From the NCBI GenBank assembly GCA_963920525.1, contig OY986435.1:299954208-300018207 (forward strand): DNA of 64,000 nucleotides. The letters run 5' to 3'. Of the stretch, positions 33,435 to 45,432 are shown piece by piece; the stretch's first letter is position 1, and every line of letters begins with the position of its first letter. Made by a program: the position numbers and the translations under genes. Below the pieces are notes generated by a model that did no database searches, was not told the origin of the DNA, and saw nothing but the letters and a program-made list of their open reading frames with translations. Origin of the DNA: Dichetophora obliterata (taxonomy: Eukaryota; Arthropoda; Insecta; Diptera; Sciomyzidae).

Positions 33435-35002
33435 CCTCAGTAAAATATTTATATGTGCATAAATATTTTGTACTTTTTCTCCCTGGCTAATAACAATACA
33501 ATTTTTTTGAGCTTGGCAAAATTTTTTTTAAAGGATGGAGTTAATTAGGATGGAGTTAATTAGTATTCGTAGTACCGTTAATCAAAAATAGTGTGAAATC
33601 TCGCGTGTGCAATAGAAAATATTTATATGTGCACAATTGCTTGTTTTGTGTTTTAACTGCTATAACGTAAAAATTGCGAAATTTTGTTGATAATAAGGTT
33701 ATAATAAGGTAAAAAAAAAAAACCATAAAAATAACGGTAATACATTTTTGGAACAAAATACGAGCATATTTTAGATTTATTTTATTTTTCAAATAAAAAT
33801 GCCATGTGGAATCACTTTATCCAAAAAAGTAGGTAAAAAAGTAGGTGCTTTAGCTGCTAGGATAAATCGTCACCGAAACACCATAACAAATTTTTTAAAA
33901 GACCTAGGAAACTATGCTTTAATCAAGATTTGTGAAAGAAACCCGTGATTGACCAACGGCACAATAGACGAATTCGACGTCTTGCTGTGGAGAAAGAGAT
34001 GAGTTGTGGTGAAAGTATTACGCATTTGGATATAAGTGTTACTAAAAGCAGAATCGAAAGCATTTTGGATGAAAATGCCAATGCCAGTTAAGAATCGCCC
34101 TTCTCTCAATCCAGGCTTCTACCATAACACATTGCGACCAGTCCAGCATAAGCCTAAAAATAAGAATTTTGTGAGAAAGGATGCGGAAATGTCAAATGAA
34201 GTGATGAGAAAAGGTTCAACCTTGACGGACCCGATGGTTGCCAGAAATACCGGCACAATTTGCGATAGCCACGACAAATTAGGTATGCGCGTAACCATGG
34301 GCGGGGATCATTGATGATTTCAGCCGGTTTCAGTTACTTCAGAGAGTCTCCCCTGTAATGTATTTCGTGCAAATCGAATGCACAAATGTATATTGAGTTA
34401 TTAGATGTCTTAATTGAGTTCACATGCTGTAAATACCAGGATAACTGGACTTTTCAGCAGGACAACGCACCAACATATTTTTCCCGAGTCACAAATGACT
34501 TTCAATAAATCTGAAATATACCCGTACTGTGGTGACCTGCTGTTAGTCATGTCTTGAATCCTATCGAAAGCCCATGGGGCATTCTTTCGGCACAAGTTTA
34601 TACAAACAGGCTCCAGTTCGAGTCGATGAAACATCCGCAAACAGTTCTTTAAGATGAATGGCACAAAATCAATGGCTCCATTCTCAGATCGTTGATGTAC
34701 TACATGTCTTTTACGCTAAGCCAAGTCATATATAAGAAAGGAAGAAATATTTTTTTATAAAATCGACATATATTTCTATTATCCAGTAAATCAATAAAAA
34801 TAGCTTTTGCACACATAAATATTTTCTATGAACTTTTTTAATACATTATAATTTTTTTATAACAATTTTTTAAATAAGCTTTATCTTGTTTTACATATAA
34901 GTCCTTAATACATTGTCAATAAAAAAAAAATATAAAACAAATTAAGCTATGTTTGCTCAGAATTGCATTTGAAGTGTTGTACATATAATTATTTTACTGA
35001 AG
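33435..35002 (+). mobile_element. Tc3-like element with IR/DR ends, decayed
   Basis: Outer inverted ends (33,435-33,463 cctcagtaaaatatttatat... and 34,974-35,002) are imperfect inverses flanked by TA (33,433-33,434 and 35,003-35,004). A second inverted pair lies inside: 33,611-33,636 (aatagaaaatatttatatgt...) and 34,805-34,830. The outer and inner repeats share aaaatatttatatgtgca, so each end has a direct repeat about 175 bp apart. The transposase lies between the inner repeats. Confidence 0.78.
33799..34760 (+). pseudogene. Tc3-like transposase, heavily decayed
   Basis: The N-terminus begins MPCGITLSKKVGKKVGALAA, then RINRHRNTITNFLKDLGNYA, the first helix-turn-helix region of Tc3-type transposases. 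Further on, after several frame changes, WTFQQDNAP (second catalytic Asp) near 34,435 and NPIES.WGI (catalytic Glu region) near 34,555 can be read, followed by DEWHKINGSI near 34,655. Stops and frameshifts occur throughout. The first catalytic Asp was not found. Confidence 0.72.
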
Positions 35003-35004
35003 TA

Positions 35005-35505
35005 TATGAAAAAAAATTTTTTTTGGAAAGTTTTACGTTGTTCCTACCCCTTAATTTTGAAATGCCGAATACCGAAAAGGGAAATAATTCCGATTATTAA
35101 ATTGTAATTGTGCGTCATTTAACAAAATCTTGTTTGTGTTGCTAAGATCGAGAGTTGATTTTCATTATTCAAACAACAGTTTGACTTTATTCGTCTGTGT
35201 AGTAACATCGTTGTTTTAAACAGAAAAATATGCAGTGAAGGGTTTGTGAAACAATTAACCATTATGTATTAACCAGAACAAAGTTTCATATATAAACAAA
35301 ATAAGTATTATTAAACATTTATTTTTAAATGCAATATAAAAGGTAATAAATTCGTTCATTAAATTTTAAAAATTCTAAAAATAATTGTGGTGTCCTGTGC
35401 TTTTGTTTGCTTCTTTTCGGTATGTTCTTCGTTTTCGTTGTGTTTTTGCAATTTATTTGTGTTCTCTCCAGTTTTGTGCGTCAATTTTTGTTCTCACCTA
35501 TCCTT
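35005..35505. other. AT-rich spacer
   Basis: No gene recognised. Confidence 0.5.
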
Positions 35506-35835
35506 GCTTACTGTATAAGGTAGATATCATCAGTGTTTTAGCGCCCATGTCCGTACAAATGTAATTGAGAGTTGAAAACAGACTTCAAAGGCCCCGCAGC
35601 TACGTTGTTTTTACAAAATAATTGATTAGGACATTTGTCCATTTACCACTAGGAAGCAGTATCCCTACTCTCATCGTAGCTTACTGTGTAAGGTAAATGT
35701 CATCTGTGTTTTAGCGACCATGTCCAAACAAATGTAATTGAGCATAGTAAACATGCCTTGGAGGCCTCGCAGCTACATTGTGTTCTAGAAAAAATTGGTT
35801 ATGTCATATGTCCATTTCTACTGGGAAGCTGCTGC
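35506..35835. repeat. Two-copy tandem repeat, period 173 bp
   Basis: Copies start at 35,506 and 35,679, both with gcttactgt(a/g)taaggta. Further matches are tttttagcg(c/a)ccatgtcc, acaaatgtaattgag, gcagctac(g/a)ttgt and gtccattt. The copies are moderately diverged and non-coding. Confidence 0.75.
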
Positions 35836-35900
35836 CCAACAAAAATGCTATCTCGTATCTGACAGAAAGACAGAAATAAAGTACCTTGCGGCGACTATTG

Positions 35901-35906
<6 letters not shown>

Positions 35907-35931
<25 letters not shown>

Positions 35932-36028
35932 TTGTGTGAATGTGTGAGTGAGTCTCTGAGTGTAAGCAAACAAACGAAACAAACAAACAAGGATTCCAGC
36001 GCGCAAACTGTATTCGAAAACACACACA

Positions 36029-36069
<41 letters not shown>
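35907..36069. repeat. Facing TG and CA microsatellites
   Basis: A (TG)n run (35,907-35,931) and a (CA)n run (36,020-36,068) face each other about 90 bp apart, so the strand can fold on itself. Long antisense cysteine-valine frames here are artefacts of the repeat. Confidence 0.9.
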
Positions 36070-36071
<2 letters not shown>

Positions 36072-39000
36072 TTGATTTTGCTTAAAGTGCTGAAAAACTC
36101 CATTTAAAATATTTTGTTCATTTTTTTTTTTTTTCAAAAAATGCGTTCACAAAAGAACGTTCTTGAGAGAAAAGCAAAACAATGCAAGAAATAAAAATAA
36201 ATAAATTTACAAAAAACAAAATAAATTCGCGCAACAACTCATTCAAACATGTTAACCCATACCTCGCTTTGCTTCAGAAGGATGACTGAAGGATAACAAT
36301 TATTTTAATAGTGTTGCTTGTTCGCTGCTGCCGCTCGTGCAGCTGCTTGGAAAACTTTTTTTATAAACTTACAAGAACACTCACACCACACATACAATGC
36401 TAAGTATGTGAGAATAAAAGTCATGGCATTTGCTGCTGGTGTTGTTGTTGCTGGTGCTGCTATTTCTATAACTTGCAGCAGCAGCATTGCTTGCAATTAC
36501 AGTAAAGAACGGTTCAACCGCATTTGGCAAATAAACCACGCTTCCGTTTGAATGCATTTTTAATTGCATAAGTGTGTGTGTGTAAGCAGCTGCTTATGTA
36601 TGTTTGGCTGCATGTGCGCTTGCCTTAAGTTCAAAGTGTTCTTTAGTTTTCTTAATGTTTTGAAGTTTGCCTTGCATAAATATGTGTTGCAATATTTGGG
36701 CAGAAAATGCTGCTTTTTTCAATTCAGTGCGTCCTTCATTTTGAAATAAGATTCAATTTTAATTTAAGCACTAGTAACTGCTGTTTCGAGTAGTTGGAAA
36801 ATGATTACAAATATCTACACACTAAGATCACTCTAATAATTCAAGTCAACTTGTCTATTTTATTTAACAACTTTTTGCTTACCTTTTGGTTGAATAATTA
36901 GATAAAAATTAGTTATACATATAACAGAGTAACATAGATAGAAATTCAATAAAAGATTATCTGGCAGGACAAAAGACATGTGGAAGGTGGAAAATATAAT
37001 TAAGAAAATAAAAAAAATAATGATAAAAAATTTAATTAAACGATAAGTAACTATACGGGGGGGAGGGGTTTCAGATATTGTAATGTGACTAAAATTGAAA
37101 AATAAATTGGCAAAATTCTAATTAATATTTTTTTAGACTAACTGATTTTACTCGGAGGTACTCTGGAATGTTAATATTTTGTAAAATTTTTTCTCTAGGA
37201 TTTTAATTTATTTTTCTTTAAAAATATGTAAAATTCACTAGAGTGTATTATAAAATAAGAAAAAATATGTCTTTTAAGGTAAATATTGTTTTTTTAATTT
37301 AAGTTGTAAAATTTATAAATTGTGGTTTTAACTTTTTTCCCACAGATGGGCCCGCTGCATGTGACCAGAAGTTATAAACCAGAAGTTATTCTTAAAGGCA
37401 TTTTTTAAAACTTACAAAAACAACATGTTAAATATCCAAATCATTAAAAAAATCAAAAGGGGTACTTTTCTTTATAGAAATATAACAACAAATTTTGCGT
37501 CAAACTGAAACAGTTATTGAAAAAATTGGGGACAAGGTTAAGGACTACAGCAAGGATTGGAACATGGACTAGGAAAACAACTAGGACAATCATTAGGACA
37601 ACTACACGCTTAACAATCTTGGACTAAATTTTTAACTTTTTTGGAATATATATAGGACAACACCAAATAAAGATTAGATATTAATCCAAGGAAAAGCTTA
37701 AAAAAACACTAAACAAAAAAAATTGTCTGACCAGTTCCTGATGTAAAAACACGTCCTATAATGTGCTGGTCCAACATCTTATCTACTCGTCCAACTCAGT
37801 TGTTAATAAGGTTTCGCTTATTTTGCATCATTACGAATGCAAGTAAGCTTGCAGTAAGTAAGCAAGCATGAACGAGGGTTCGAGCCACAACTAAATTAAA
37901 CTAAAGAGTGGATTAAAAAATAGTATTTTTTTGGATTAAAAACGCCTTTAAACCATAGTTTGGATTCAAAAGTAGTCCAGAATTTTTAACCGTGTATACA
38001 TTTAGGATTTCTTCAAGCGTTATATTAAGGAAAGTGGAAAAAATGCATATCTCCATGAACTTTTTTTTTTTTTTGAGCTATGATTAACGTTGGCTAATTA
38101 ACTTTATATACACATTTTAGTATAACATCTGAAGTATCTTTGGAAAAATTGTTTAATTAAAAATATCGATAAATAAGTTCGTAACAGCTAATCTCTGGAG
38201 GCGCCTCGAAAAAGTTGTTATGTACTGAATACTATAACTGATTACTGGATCATCTGAAACTAAAAATCTAAATGCGTTTAAAATGTGATAGGAAGTGATA
38301 GAGAGTTTTTTTTAAATATTTTTATTTTTTTCAGCATTTGGAAATCAAAAACGCGACTATCACTAAATTTAAATTTGTAATTATAAAATGAAAAAAATGG
38401 TAAAAAACTTCTTCTTCACTACCTGTTGATTTATGTGGAAAAATAGTGTTTTAAATTTCAATAGGATCCGTCAAGTAAATTTTGAGCTATAAAGTTCACG
38501 AACTTCAAAAAAACATTTGCGAGAAACTCGATTTAAGTTTTTTATTCTCGAGCATCCTAGAATGAGGACCGGTCGCTTGAAACGCTGTATCTTCGTTAGT
38601 TTGCTCCGATTTTCTTGAAATTCCGCACGCAATTCTCTTGACATGTTGTTAAGTCAGAAAAAGAAATAAAATAAAATAATTTGAAGCCTTACCCTCCTTT
38701 AGTCTGAATAACCTAGAAAACCTAAAAGAAAGTACGTCATGTGAAGTGTTGTTTGAATAATGCCCTTTACTGCATAGCCAATTAACTGAAGAATCAACTA
38801 GGCAAAAACTTGCAAAGTTCTCCAGCGTGGTCATCAGTCACGCCAACCTGATAGCCAACGCACTTGTGGAAAAAGCACAAACCATGCACATAAAACATAA
38901 TCGACAACGGATTTCAATATTTATGGCAGTGAAAATATCACAAACACTAGCAAAAAAGTTAAAACTCTGGTTGCAGGCAGAGATGCAGTAAAAATGTACT

Positions 39001-39496
39001 TCGCTTGTAGCAGGTACTTGGCGTTGACAGCATCCTTCGCCGGTCTTTAGCATGACCTAGAAAATGTTAACAAAACAACTTAACAAAAATAAATTTGCTT
39101 GCAACGAATGCCGATGCACGAACGTTGCCATGGTATGACAGTTTTGTTCCCTATCTTGTCCAAATACTCCGAGTCCCAAAAGGAAAGAAAAAACCATATT
39201 CTTGTACCTAGATTTTTGCAGCGTAGGTAGCCGCAAAAATGCTTGGCAGAGAGCCAAAAATTAACAACAAAAAAATGTATGCCAACGTAGCCCAAGGCTG
39301 AAGTTGCAAAAACCGAGCTAACCACTAGGCTCCAAAGTGTACTACCATATTACACCAAGCGGGCTGATGTCCATTGTGTGGTGGATTTTTAACTTTTGCC
39401 ATGTTCGCGTGTAATTCTTGTTTATCCCTCTAATATTTTCTGGTTGTAAACAAAAATAGTTTTCATTCAGTCATGTTTGTCCCAGCTCAGCTATTA
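36070..39496. other. Intergenic region with no recognised gene
   Basis: The stretch 36,300-36,740 is richer in GC and in gct/cag-like words (36,320-36,350 and 36,435-36,490). The region 37,340-37,400 repeats agaagttat(a/t). The stretch 38,650-39,330 has several overlapping antisense open frames of 60-80 codons with no recognisable motif. I see no transposon ends or conserved domain. Confidence 0.4.
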
Positions 39497-39500
39497 TGTG

Positions 39501-39896
39501 TGTGGTGACTCAATAACTTTAAGTTGCATCACCACATTAGTTGAATTCCTAACTTCCATTTTACTTATCTTCTGTTACATTGATTTTCAACTTACATTTT
39601 ACTTACCTTCTCGTTGATTCTTAACTTACATTGTACTTACCTATTGTTGATTATTAATTTACATCTTACTTACCTCAACTTAACATTTATATTATTCTTA
39701 TGTTAATTTATTTACACTTTGTTATAAATACTTGTTATTATAAAAACATTTGTATAAATATTCATATTTGTATCAATCAGAAATTTTCATTTGAAAATTT
39801 CAGTTGAATAAAATATTTTCAAATAAATAGTTATAAAAAATATATTAAAAAAATAAAAATTATAAATCAAAATTAAAAAGTTTGTTGTGCACCAAA
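39501..39896 (+). repeat. 5' LTR
   Basis: Begins TGTGGTGACT, with tcaccaca 20 bases further on forming an 8-bp inverted pair near the terminus. About 3.5 copies of a 33-35-bp unit (cttacattttacttacc-like) lie at 39,552-39,685. It ends at gtgcaccaaa, which is not the usual CA end; the boundary is fixed by comparison with the 3' LTR. It differs from the 3' LTR only at about 39,723 and 39,827. Confidence 0.92.
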
Positions 39897-39899
39897 TAC

Positions 39900-39917
39900 T
39901 GGCGATCCTGCCAGGAG
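39900..39917 (+). other. Primer-binding site
   Basis: tggcgatcctgccaggag starts three bases after the LTR with the TGG expected opposite a tRNA CCA end. The tRNA species was not identified. Confidence 0.75.
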
Positions 39918-41094
39918 ACGAACTACAAAAACCAACAACTACAAGTATCGGCATTGTGCGTCCAAAATAGCAAAAACAGCAGCCGCAGTTACAACAGCAT
40001 CAAACTTCATTGCCAGCACCGTGGCTCTGGCAAACGCCACTGCTTTTGGAAACCATTGTGAGTCCGCCAACATCTCCGGCCTCGCTACCATCGCCAACGC
40101 CTGTAGCACCTGCTCTCCCTAATATATCAACAACCTTGCCGTCCTCGAATTTCCATCATACTACTTTTGCACAACATTTGCAAAAAGTTGGCTGCATACG
40201 GAAGTCGCCTCCTACGCATACGTCCAAGGAACGCATTAGTCTCAACTCTCATGTCATGTCAGCAAACAGCCCGACTTACAACAACAAATGCAAGTGCACC
40301 AATAAGAACTCGTGAGGATCCGTATGTTTTCACAGATACAGTGTCAACCACGCCATCAATATTATTCAATATACAGAAATCAAGAGGAAAATTACCAGAA
40401 TCGCTTAATACAACTAAATTTATACATCAAAAAATACCCGTCAACGCCACCTCCACTTCAAGTTCCTCATCAGTCGTCGCTTTCACTAGCCAAAGCCACA
40501 ACAACAACAACAACAAAAACTAAACAACAACAACAACAAAACAACTACAGTAGCAGTAATAACAACAACATCTACAACAACAGCAGTAATAAAAGCAACA
40601 ACAACAACATTTGCAGCAGCAACAACAACAACATTAACAGCAACAACAACAACAACATTAGCAGCAACAACAATTTTCTTTCTACATAAAAAAATATTTT
40701 TGTATACTGTGTTAAATTTTTTTTTGACAATTTATGTAAACCCTTTTTGTTTGTTACATTTTATAAAAATTTTTTCAGGTTGCCTTGTTATTCTAGTTTC
40801 TCACGAGGTACACACTTAGCTTCTTTTAACGAATATTATACAATCGGGATGTAAGAAACCAATTGTATCATATTCGTAGGCACTCCACTGCACTAGGGCA
40901 ACACAAGTTAGGAAATACACTAATAGGCATACATTTTAGGAAATTATGAGTCTGTCACACACACCACCACCCGTTCCTAGGCAAACACCTATACCTTCTC
41001 ACAAACTTCTGACCTTCTCGCTCACTTTGGCGAAGGCGACCATCGTCCCCTTATACATTTACAGACTGATTTCGTCAATCCATTTGACACTCCA
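39918..41094 (+). other. Long leader with CAA/AAC microsatellite
   Basis: Almost 1.2 kb separates the primer-binding site from the recognisable Gag. It holds a Pro-rich short frame (40,010-40,315) and a highly repetitive aac/caa tract (40,496-40,677) that would encode Gln, Asn and Ser runs. An ATG at 40,946 opens [13 protein letters not shown] and could be the true Gag start if a one-base shift near 40,985 is removed, because the Gag frame is open from a stop near 40,977. No known domain. Confidence 0.5.
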
Positions 41095-43122
41095 ATGCGG
41101 TCAGAAATTCAAGCGGCATCAGTTAAATTGCCACAATTTTGGACAACTTGTCTAGACACATGGTTCGTCCATGCAGAAATTCAATTTCAATCAAAAGGAA
41201 TTACCACTGACAAAACAAAGTACGAATACCTGGCTACAGCTCTACCTCAAGAGGTAATCATAACGGTGCTCGACTTTATTCAAAAACCTCCGTCTTCAAA
41301 TTTATATGAAGGTTTAAAAAGAACATTAATCGATAGACACACTCTGAGCGAGACTAAGAGGTTCGACAAAATTCTGTCTGGCACCGAGATGGGTGACCAA
41401 AAACCATCTCAATTCTATAGAGCACTACTCATGTTGGCCGGTACCACAGTTGATAGTGAATTAATCTCTAAAATTTGGCTACGAAAGCTCCCCAAAAGTC
41501 TCAATATAGCATTGACCGGATCTAATCACAAAGACTTAGATGAATTATTGAGATTAGCTGACAAACTGTGGGAAGTTATGTCAGAAACAGAAGTAGCTTC
41601 AGTTGGCAATGATACCCAACGCATCCCTAAATCTACTGAACTCACGATGATTACGCAATCGTTTGCCGAAACGACCTCAAAGATTCTAACAAGTTTCAAC
41701 AAACTGGCAATTGAGGTCCAAGAACTAAAAAACGATCGATATCGTAATAATTCACGAGAAACAAATTACCAAAGATACCCAAAACGTAGATCCCCTTCAA
41801 GAAGCATATCACGACCTGTCAATTGGGTATGCAGATACCACTTTAGATTTAGTAGGGCAGCTAGACGATGTGAACAACCATGTTCATTCAGACAAAACGA
41901 CACTCAACACAACACAACACAATTCGACAAACTAGGTGACTCCATAATTGCGACGGCTAATAATGGAAGTCAAACAATTCTAACACGCCGTCTTTTTATT
42001 TATGACAATGACAACCACATAAATTTTTTAATAGACAGCGGAGCTGAAGTATCAGTACTTCCCGTAAATAAATTTATAACCCACCAAAAAAATTCAGACT
42101 TAATACTGACAGCAGCTAACGGTTGCACGATTGCGACTTTTGGCAAGAAATTACTAAACGTAAATTTAAAACTAAGACGTGAATTTCCTTTTACATTCAT
42201 ATTAGCAGACATTACACGACCTATCATAGGAGCAGGTTTTTTAACAAAATACGGACTCCTAATAGACTTACAACACAAAAAGCTCATTGATCCACTTACA
42301 CAATTAACAGTCAACGCCATCACAGCATTCACAGAAACATCATTACCTAAACTAATTTCACTAGAAAACAAATACACAAATATACTCAAAAATTATCCAT
42401 CACTGACTACAGAAGCAGACTACAACAAACCAGTTAAACACAAAACAGTACACCATATAACTACAGAAGGACAGCTACCTTTTTCCAGACCCAGACGCCT
42501 AGACTCTAACAAATACAAAATTGCTAAAAAAGAATTTGATTTTTTAATTAAAGTAGGCATTTGTCCTCCTTCAGACTCCATGTCAGCGTCTCCTCTACAC
42601 TTGGTACCTAAAAAGTATGTGAATGACTGGAGACCCTGTGGTGACTACAGAAGACTTAACGCAATTACAATTCCAGACCGCTACCCTTTACCACACATAC
42701 ACGACTTGAATATAGACTTACACAATAAACACATATTTTCAAAATTAGACTTAATCAGAGCATACCACCAAATACCCATGGCTACAGAAGACATACATAA
42801 AACTGCAATCACCACACCGTTCGGAATGTTTGAGTTCCTAAGAATGCCATTCGGTTTACGAAACGCAGCTCAAACATTCCAACGATTTATCAACGAAGTA
42901 CTGAGAGAACTAGACTTCGTTTTCGTATACCTTGATGACATTTTAGTGGCCAGTGAGACAGAAGAAGAACACATTAGACACCTAAATTTAGTTTTTGAAA
43001 AACTAGACAATTACGGACTAAACATCAAATGTATTTTCCAATTAATGTATTTTCGGCGTGGACAAAATAAATTTTCTAAATTACACAATTTCAAACAAAG
43101 GCATACAACCATCTCCCGATAG
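41095..43122 (+). CDS. Gag-protease-reverse transcriptase (frame broken at 3' end)
   Basis: The 675-codon frame encodes a Gag domain ([19 protein letters not shown], residues 11-29, and LRLADKL), then a CX2HX9CX3C zinc knuckle at residues 246-263 ([18 protein letters not shown]). The aspartic protease has DSGAEVS at 314-320 and IIGAGFL near 377. The reverse transcriptase has [37 protein letters not shown] and YLDD at 612-615. The catalytic residues are intact. Near 43,030 the word aatgtattttc is duplicated and the frame is lost in the thumb region, so the last ~27 residues are out of frame. Roles: Gag packages the RNA, protease processes Gag-Pol, and reverse transcriptase makes cDNA. Confidence 0.9.
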   Translation: MRSEIQAASVKLPQFWTTCLDTWFVHAEIQFQSKGITTDKTKYEYLATALPQEVIITVLDFIQKPPSSNLYEGLKRTLIDRHTLSETKRFDKILSGTEMGDQKPSQFYRALLMLAGTTVDSELISKIWLRKLPKSLNIALTGSNHKDLDELLRLADKLWEVMSETEVASVGNDTQRIPKSTELTMITQSFAETTSKILTSFNKLAIEVQELKNDRYRNNSRETNYQRYPKRRSPSRSISRPVNWVCRYHFRFSRAARRCEQPCSFRQNDTQHNTTQFDKLGDSIIATANNGSQTILTRRLFIYDNDNHINFLIDSGAEVSVLPVNKFITHQKNSDLILTAANGCTIATFGKKLLNVNLKLRREFPFTFILADITRPIIGAGFLTKYGLLIDLQHKKLIDPLTQLTVNAITAFTETSLPKLISLENKYTNILKNYPSLTTEADYNKPVKHKTVHHITTEGQLPFSRPRRLDSNKYKIAKKEFDFLIKVGICPPSDSMSASPLHLVPKKYVNDWRPCGDYRRLNAITIPDRYPLPHIHDLNIDLHNKHIFSKLDLIRAYHQIPMATEDIHKTAITTPFGMFEFLRMPFGLRNAAQTFQRFINEVLRELDFVFVYLDDILVASETEEEHIRHLNLVFEKLDNYGLNIKCIFQLMYFRRGQNKFSKLHNFKQRHTTISR

Positions 43123-43870
43123 AATTCAATGCATAAAAGACTACCCAAAACCAGAAACAGTCAAACAAATGCAGAAATTCATCGGGATGATTAACTACTA
43201 CCACAGATGCATTCCAAAACTAGCACACACACTCACACACATTTACGAAATGGTAACTACAGCAACAAAAACAAAGGACAAACACTTAACATGGACAGAA
43301 AACACAACACAAGCATTCACAGAGATAAAAGAAAGTTTCGCTAAGGAAACACTACTTAAACATTTCAATAGTAAAGCAAAGTGGTTTCTATCGCGGTGGA
43401 TGCATCAAACACTGCTATAGGCGCAGTCTTACAACAAGAACATAAGAAACAGAACCACTGGCATTCTTTTCAAAAAAATTATCTACTACAGAAATAAAAT
43501 ACAGCACGTTCGATCGCGAACTACTAGCTATTTACCTCACAATTAAACACTTTAGACACTATTTAGAAGGACGCACATTTACCATATACACGGATCACAA
43601 ACCACTTACTTCAGCATTAAATTCAAAAACTGAGAGAAGTCCAAGACAAATACGACATTTAGAATACATCGCACAGTTTTCCAACGACATCAGACACATT
43701 AAAGGTACAGATAACACCGTAGCAGACGCACTTTCAAGAGCTGAGATAGAGGCTTTCACAACCTCAGAGATTAATCTCAAAACTCTACACAAAGAACAAA
43801 ATATAGATTCGGAACTACAAGAAATACTAAACAAACATATTTACAAACTAGAACAAGTACACATACCACT
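43058..43870 (+). pseudogene. RT connection and RNase H, frameshifted
   Basis: The pol reading continues in a new frame with [36 protein letters not shown] and TWTENTTQAF to about 43,385. Two more one-base changes, near 43,385 and 43,450, lead into the RNase H motifs: a DAS segment, then TFDRELLAIYLTIKHFRHYL, YTDHKPL and VADALSR, ending near 43,870. Each shift lies in or beside a run of A or T. Confidence 0.83.
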
Positions 43871-43893
43871 ACTTAACATTAACTTAACAAATT

Positions 43894-45048
43894 TGGTGCG
43901 AACAAACTAATTCAGAAACACGTCCATATATCCCACAAACATTACGCAAACAAATTTTCGAACAAATACATAACATTTCACACTCAGGTACACGAGCTAC
44001 TCGAAAACTCATTACACAAAGATATTTTTGGCCTAAAATGAACGCACAAATCAATAAATGGTCACAAGAATGCATTAGATGCCAACGAGCAAAGATACAC
44101 AAACATACGAAGACAATCCCACAAAAGATAGACATCCCACACGGACGTTTTGAACACGTTCACGTCGATATAGTTGGTCCCTTACCAATATCACAAGGTT
44201 ACAGATATTTGCTTACCCTAGTTGACAGAAACACACGTTGGCCCGAAGCGAATCCAATTAAAGATACTAACGCTAACACTGTCGTAGATACACTCCAAAA
44301 AGAATACATCTCACGTTTCGGAGTTCCTTTGGAAATTACCACTGATCGAGGACCTCAATTCACGTCCACAACTTTTAGAAACTTCGTTAAGAATCTAGGA
44401 AGCAAACACATTACCACTTCTGCTTATCATCCACAAGCTAACGGGATTGTAGAAAGGTTTCATCGTCACCTGAAGACGTCTATAATAGCAAGCAACAATC
44501 AGACAAATTGGTACACAGAGTTGCCACTAATTCTTCTAGGACTCAGGTCCACGGTCAAAGAAGACATTAAAGCTTCACCCGCTGAGATGGTATCTGGGCA
44601 AACACTCAGGCTACCACAGCAACTAGTAATACATAGCAGTCAGAATTTTAATCCATCGGACACCTTAGCCAAACTTAAAGAGGTAGTAGAAAACAAAAAG
44701 TCAAACATTACGCATCATAACACTAACTTCCAATCGTATATACCTCGAGCCCTCAGTACTTGTAACTTGGTTTTCGTACGCAACGACACGATCCGCAAAA
44801 CACTACAAGAACCGTACGATGGCCCCTTCAAAGTGGTTGAGAGAACACCAAAATATTTCACAATTCGTAGACATAACACTAACACAACAGTCAACATCGA
44901 TAGAATAAATCCAGCCTCCCTAGACACTGAGACAGCACAGACACAGTTAGCCAAACATAAAGATACTAAAAAAGTACACTTTAACCTGTTAGCGAATACT
45001 ACCAAGATTTTTTTAAAAAGGAGGGGGAATAATGTGGTGACTCAATAA
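43894..45048 (+). CDS. Integrase
   Basis: The open frame starts upstream of the ATG at 44,038; in-frame sequence from about 43,894 carries the zinc-binding histidines (HNISHSG) before C12 and C15 of ECIRC (numbered from 44,038). The core has Asp44 (VHVDIVG), Asp103 (TTDRGPQF) and Glu139 (NGIVERFHRHLK), with 35 residues between the last two as in the D,D35E family. A C-terminal segment (EPYDGPFKVVERTPKYFTI) matches the usual gypsy GPF/Y-like module. The frame ends at a TAA inside the 3' LTR. A one-base shift near 43,890 separates it from RNase H. All catalytic residues are intact. Confidence 0.9.
   Translation, partial: WCEQTNSETRPYIPQTLRKQIFEQIHNISHSGTRATRKLITQRYFWPKMNAQINKWSQECIRCQRAKIHKHTKTIPQKIDIPHGRFEHVHVDIVGPLPISQGYRYLLTLVDRNTRWPEANPIKDTNANTVVDTLQKEYISRFGVPLEITTDRGPQFTSTTFRNFVKNLGSKHITTSAYHPQANGIVERFHRHLKTSIIASNNQTNWYTELPLILLGLRSTVKEDIKASPAEMVSGQTLRLPQQLVIHSSQNFNPSDTLAKLKEVVENKKSNITHHNTNFQSYIPRALSTCNLVFVRNDTIRKTLQEPYDGPFKVVERTPKYFTIRRHNTNTTVNIDRINPASLDTETAQTQLAKHKDTKKVHFNLLANTTKIFLKRRGNNVVTQ
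45014..45032 (+). other. Polypurine tract
   Basis: aaaaaggagggggaataa lies directly before the 3' LTR, where plus-strand DNA synthesis is primed. Confidence 0.85.
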
Positions 45049-45428
45049 CTTTAAGTTGCATCACCACATTAGTTGAATTCCTAACTTCCATTTTACTTAT
45101 CTTCTGTTACATTGATTTTCAACTTACATTTTACTTACCTTCTCGTTGATTCTTAACTTACATTGTACTTACCTATTGTTGATTATTAATTTACATCTTA
45201 CTTACCTCAACTTAACATTTATATTATTCTTATGTTAATTTATTTACACTTTGTTAAAAATACTTGTTATTATAAAAACATTTGTATAAATATTCATATT
45301 TGTATCAATCAGAAATTTTCATTTGAAAATTTCAGTTGAATAAAATATTTTCAAATAAACAGTTATAAAAAATATATTAAAAAAATAAAAATTATAAATC
45401 AAAATTAAAAAGTTTGTTGTGCACCAAA
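45033..45428 (+). repeat. 3' LTR
   Basis: 396 bp, differing from the 5' LTR at two positions. The integrase frame ends 16 bases inside it. It is followed by the tgtg duplication. Confidence 0.92.
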
Positions 45429-45432
45429 TGTG

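Larger units (their letters stand above)
39501..45428 (+). mobile_element. Ty3/gypsy LTR retrotransposon (CsRn1-type), nearly full length
   Basis: Two 396-bp LTRs (39,501-39,896 and 45,033-45,428) enclose a primer-binding site, a leader, gag-protease-reverse transcriptase, RNase H, integrase and a polypurine tract. A tgtg duplication flanks the element (39,497-39,500 and 45,429-45,432). Gag has a CX2HX9CX3C knuckle and is fused in frame to protease and reverse transcriptase; as I recall, this arrangement is typical of the CsRn1 clade. No envelope gene is present. The LTRs differ at two positions, so insertion is recent, yet the pol frame contains several one-base shifts. Confidence 0.92.

Noticed and set aside
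35804..36103. Antisense frames rich in Cys-Val and His-Thr
   Set aside because: They are translations of facing TG and CA microsatellites.
38649..39325. Cluster of antisense frames of 60-80 codons as a host gene
   Set aside because: They overlap in different frames, lack splice structure and show no known domain.
40010..40689. Host proteins with Pro-rich and poly-Gln/Asn tracts
   Set aside because: The frames overlap in different phases, lie inside the gypsy leader, and are explained by microsatellite sequence.
41095..45048. Long open frames on the minus strand within the gypsy element (for example 42,000-42,389 and 44,715-45,005)
   Set aside because: They are antisense shadows of the pol coding sequence and show no conserved motif.
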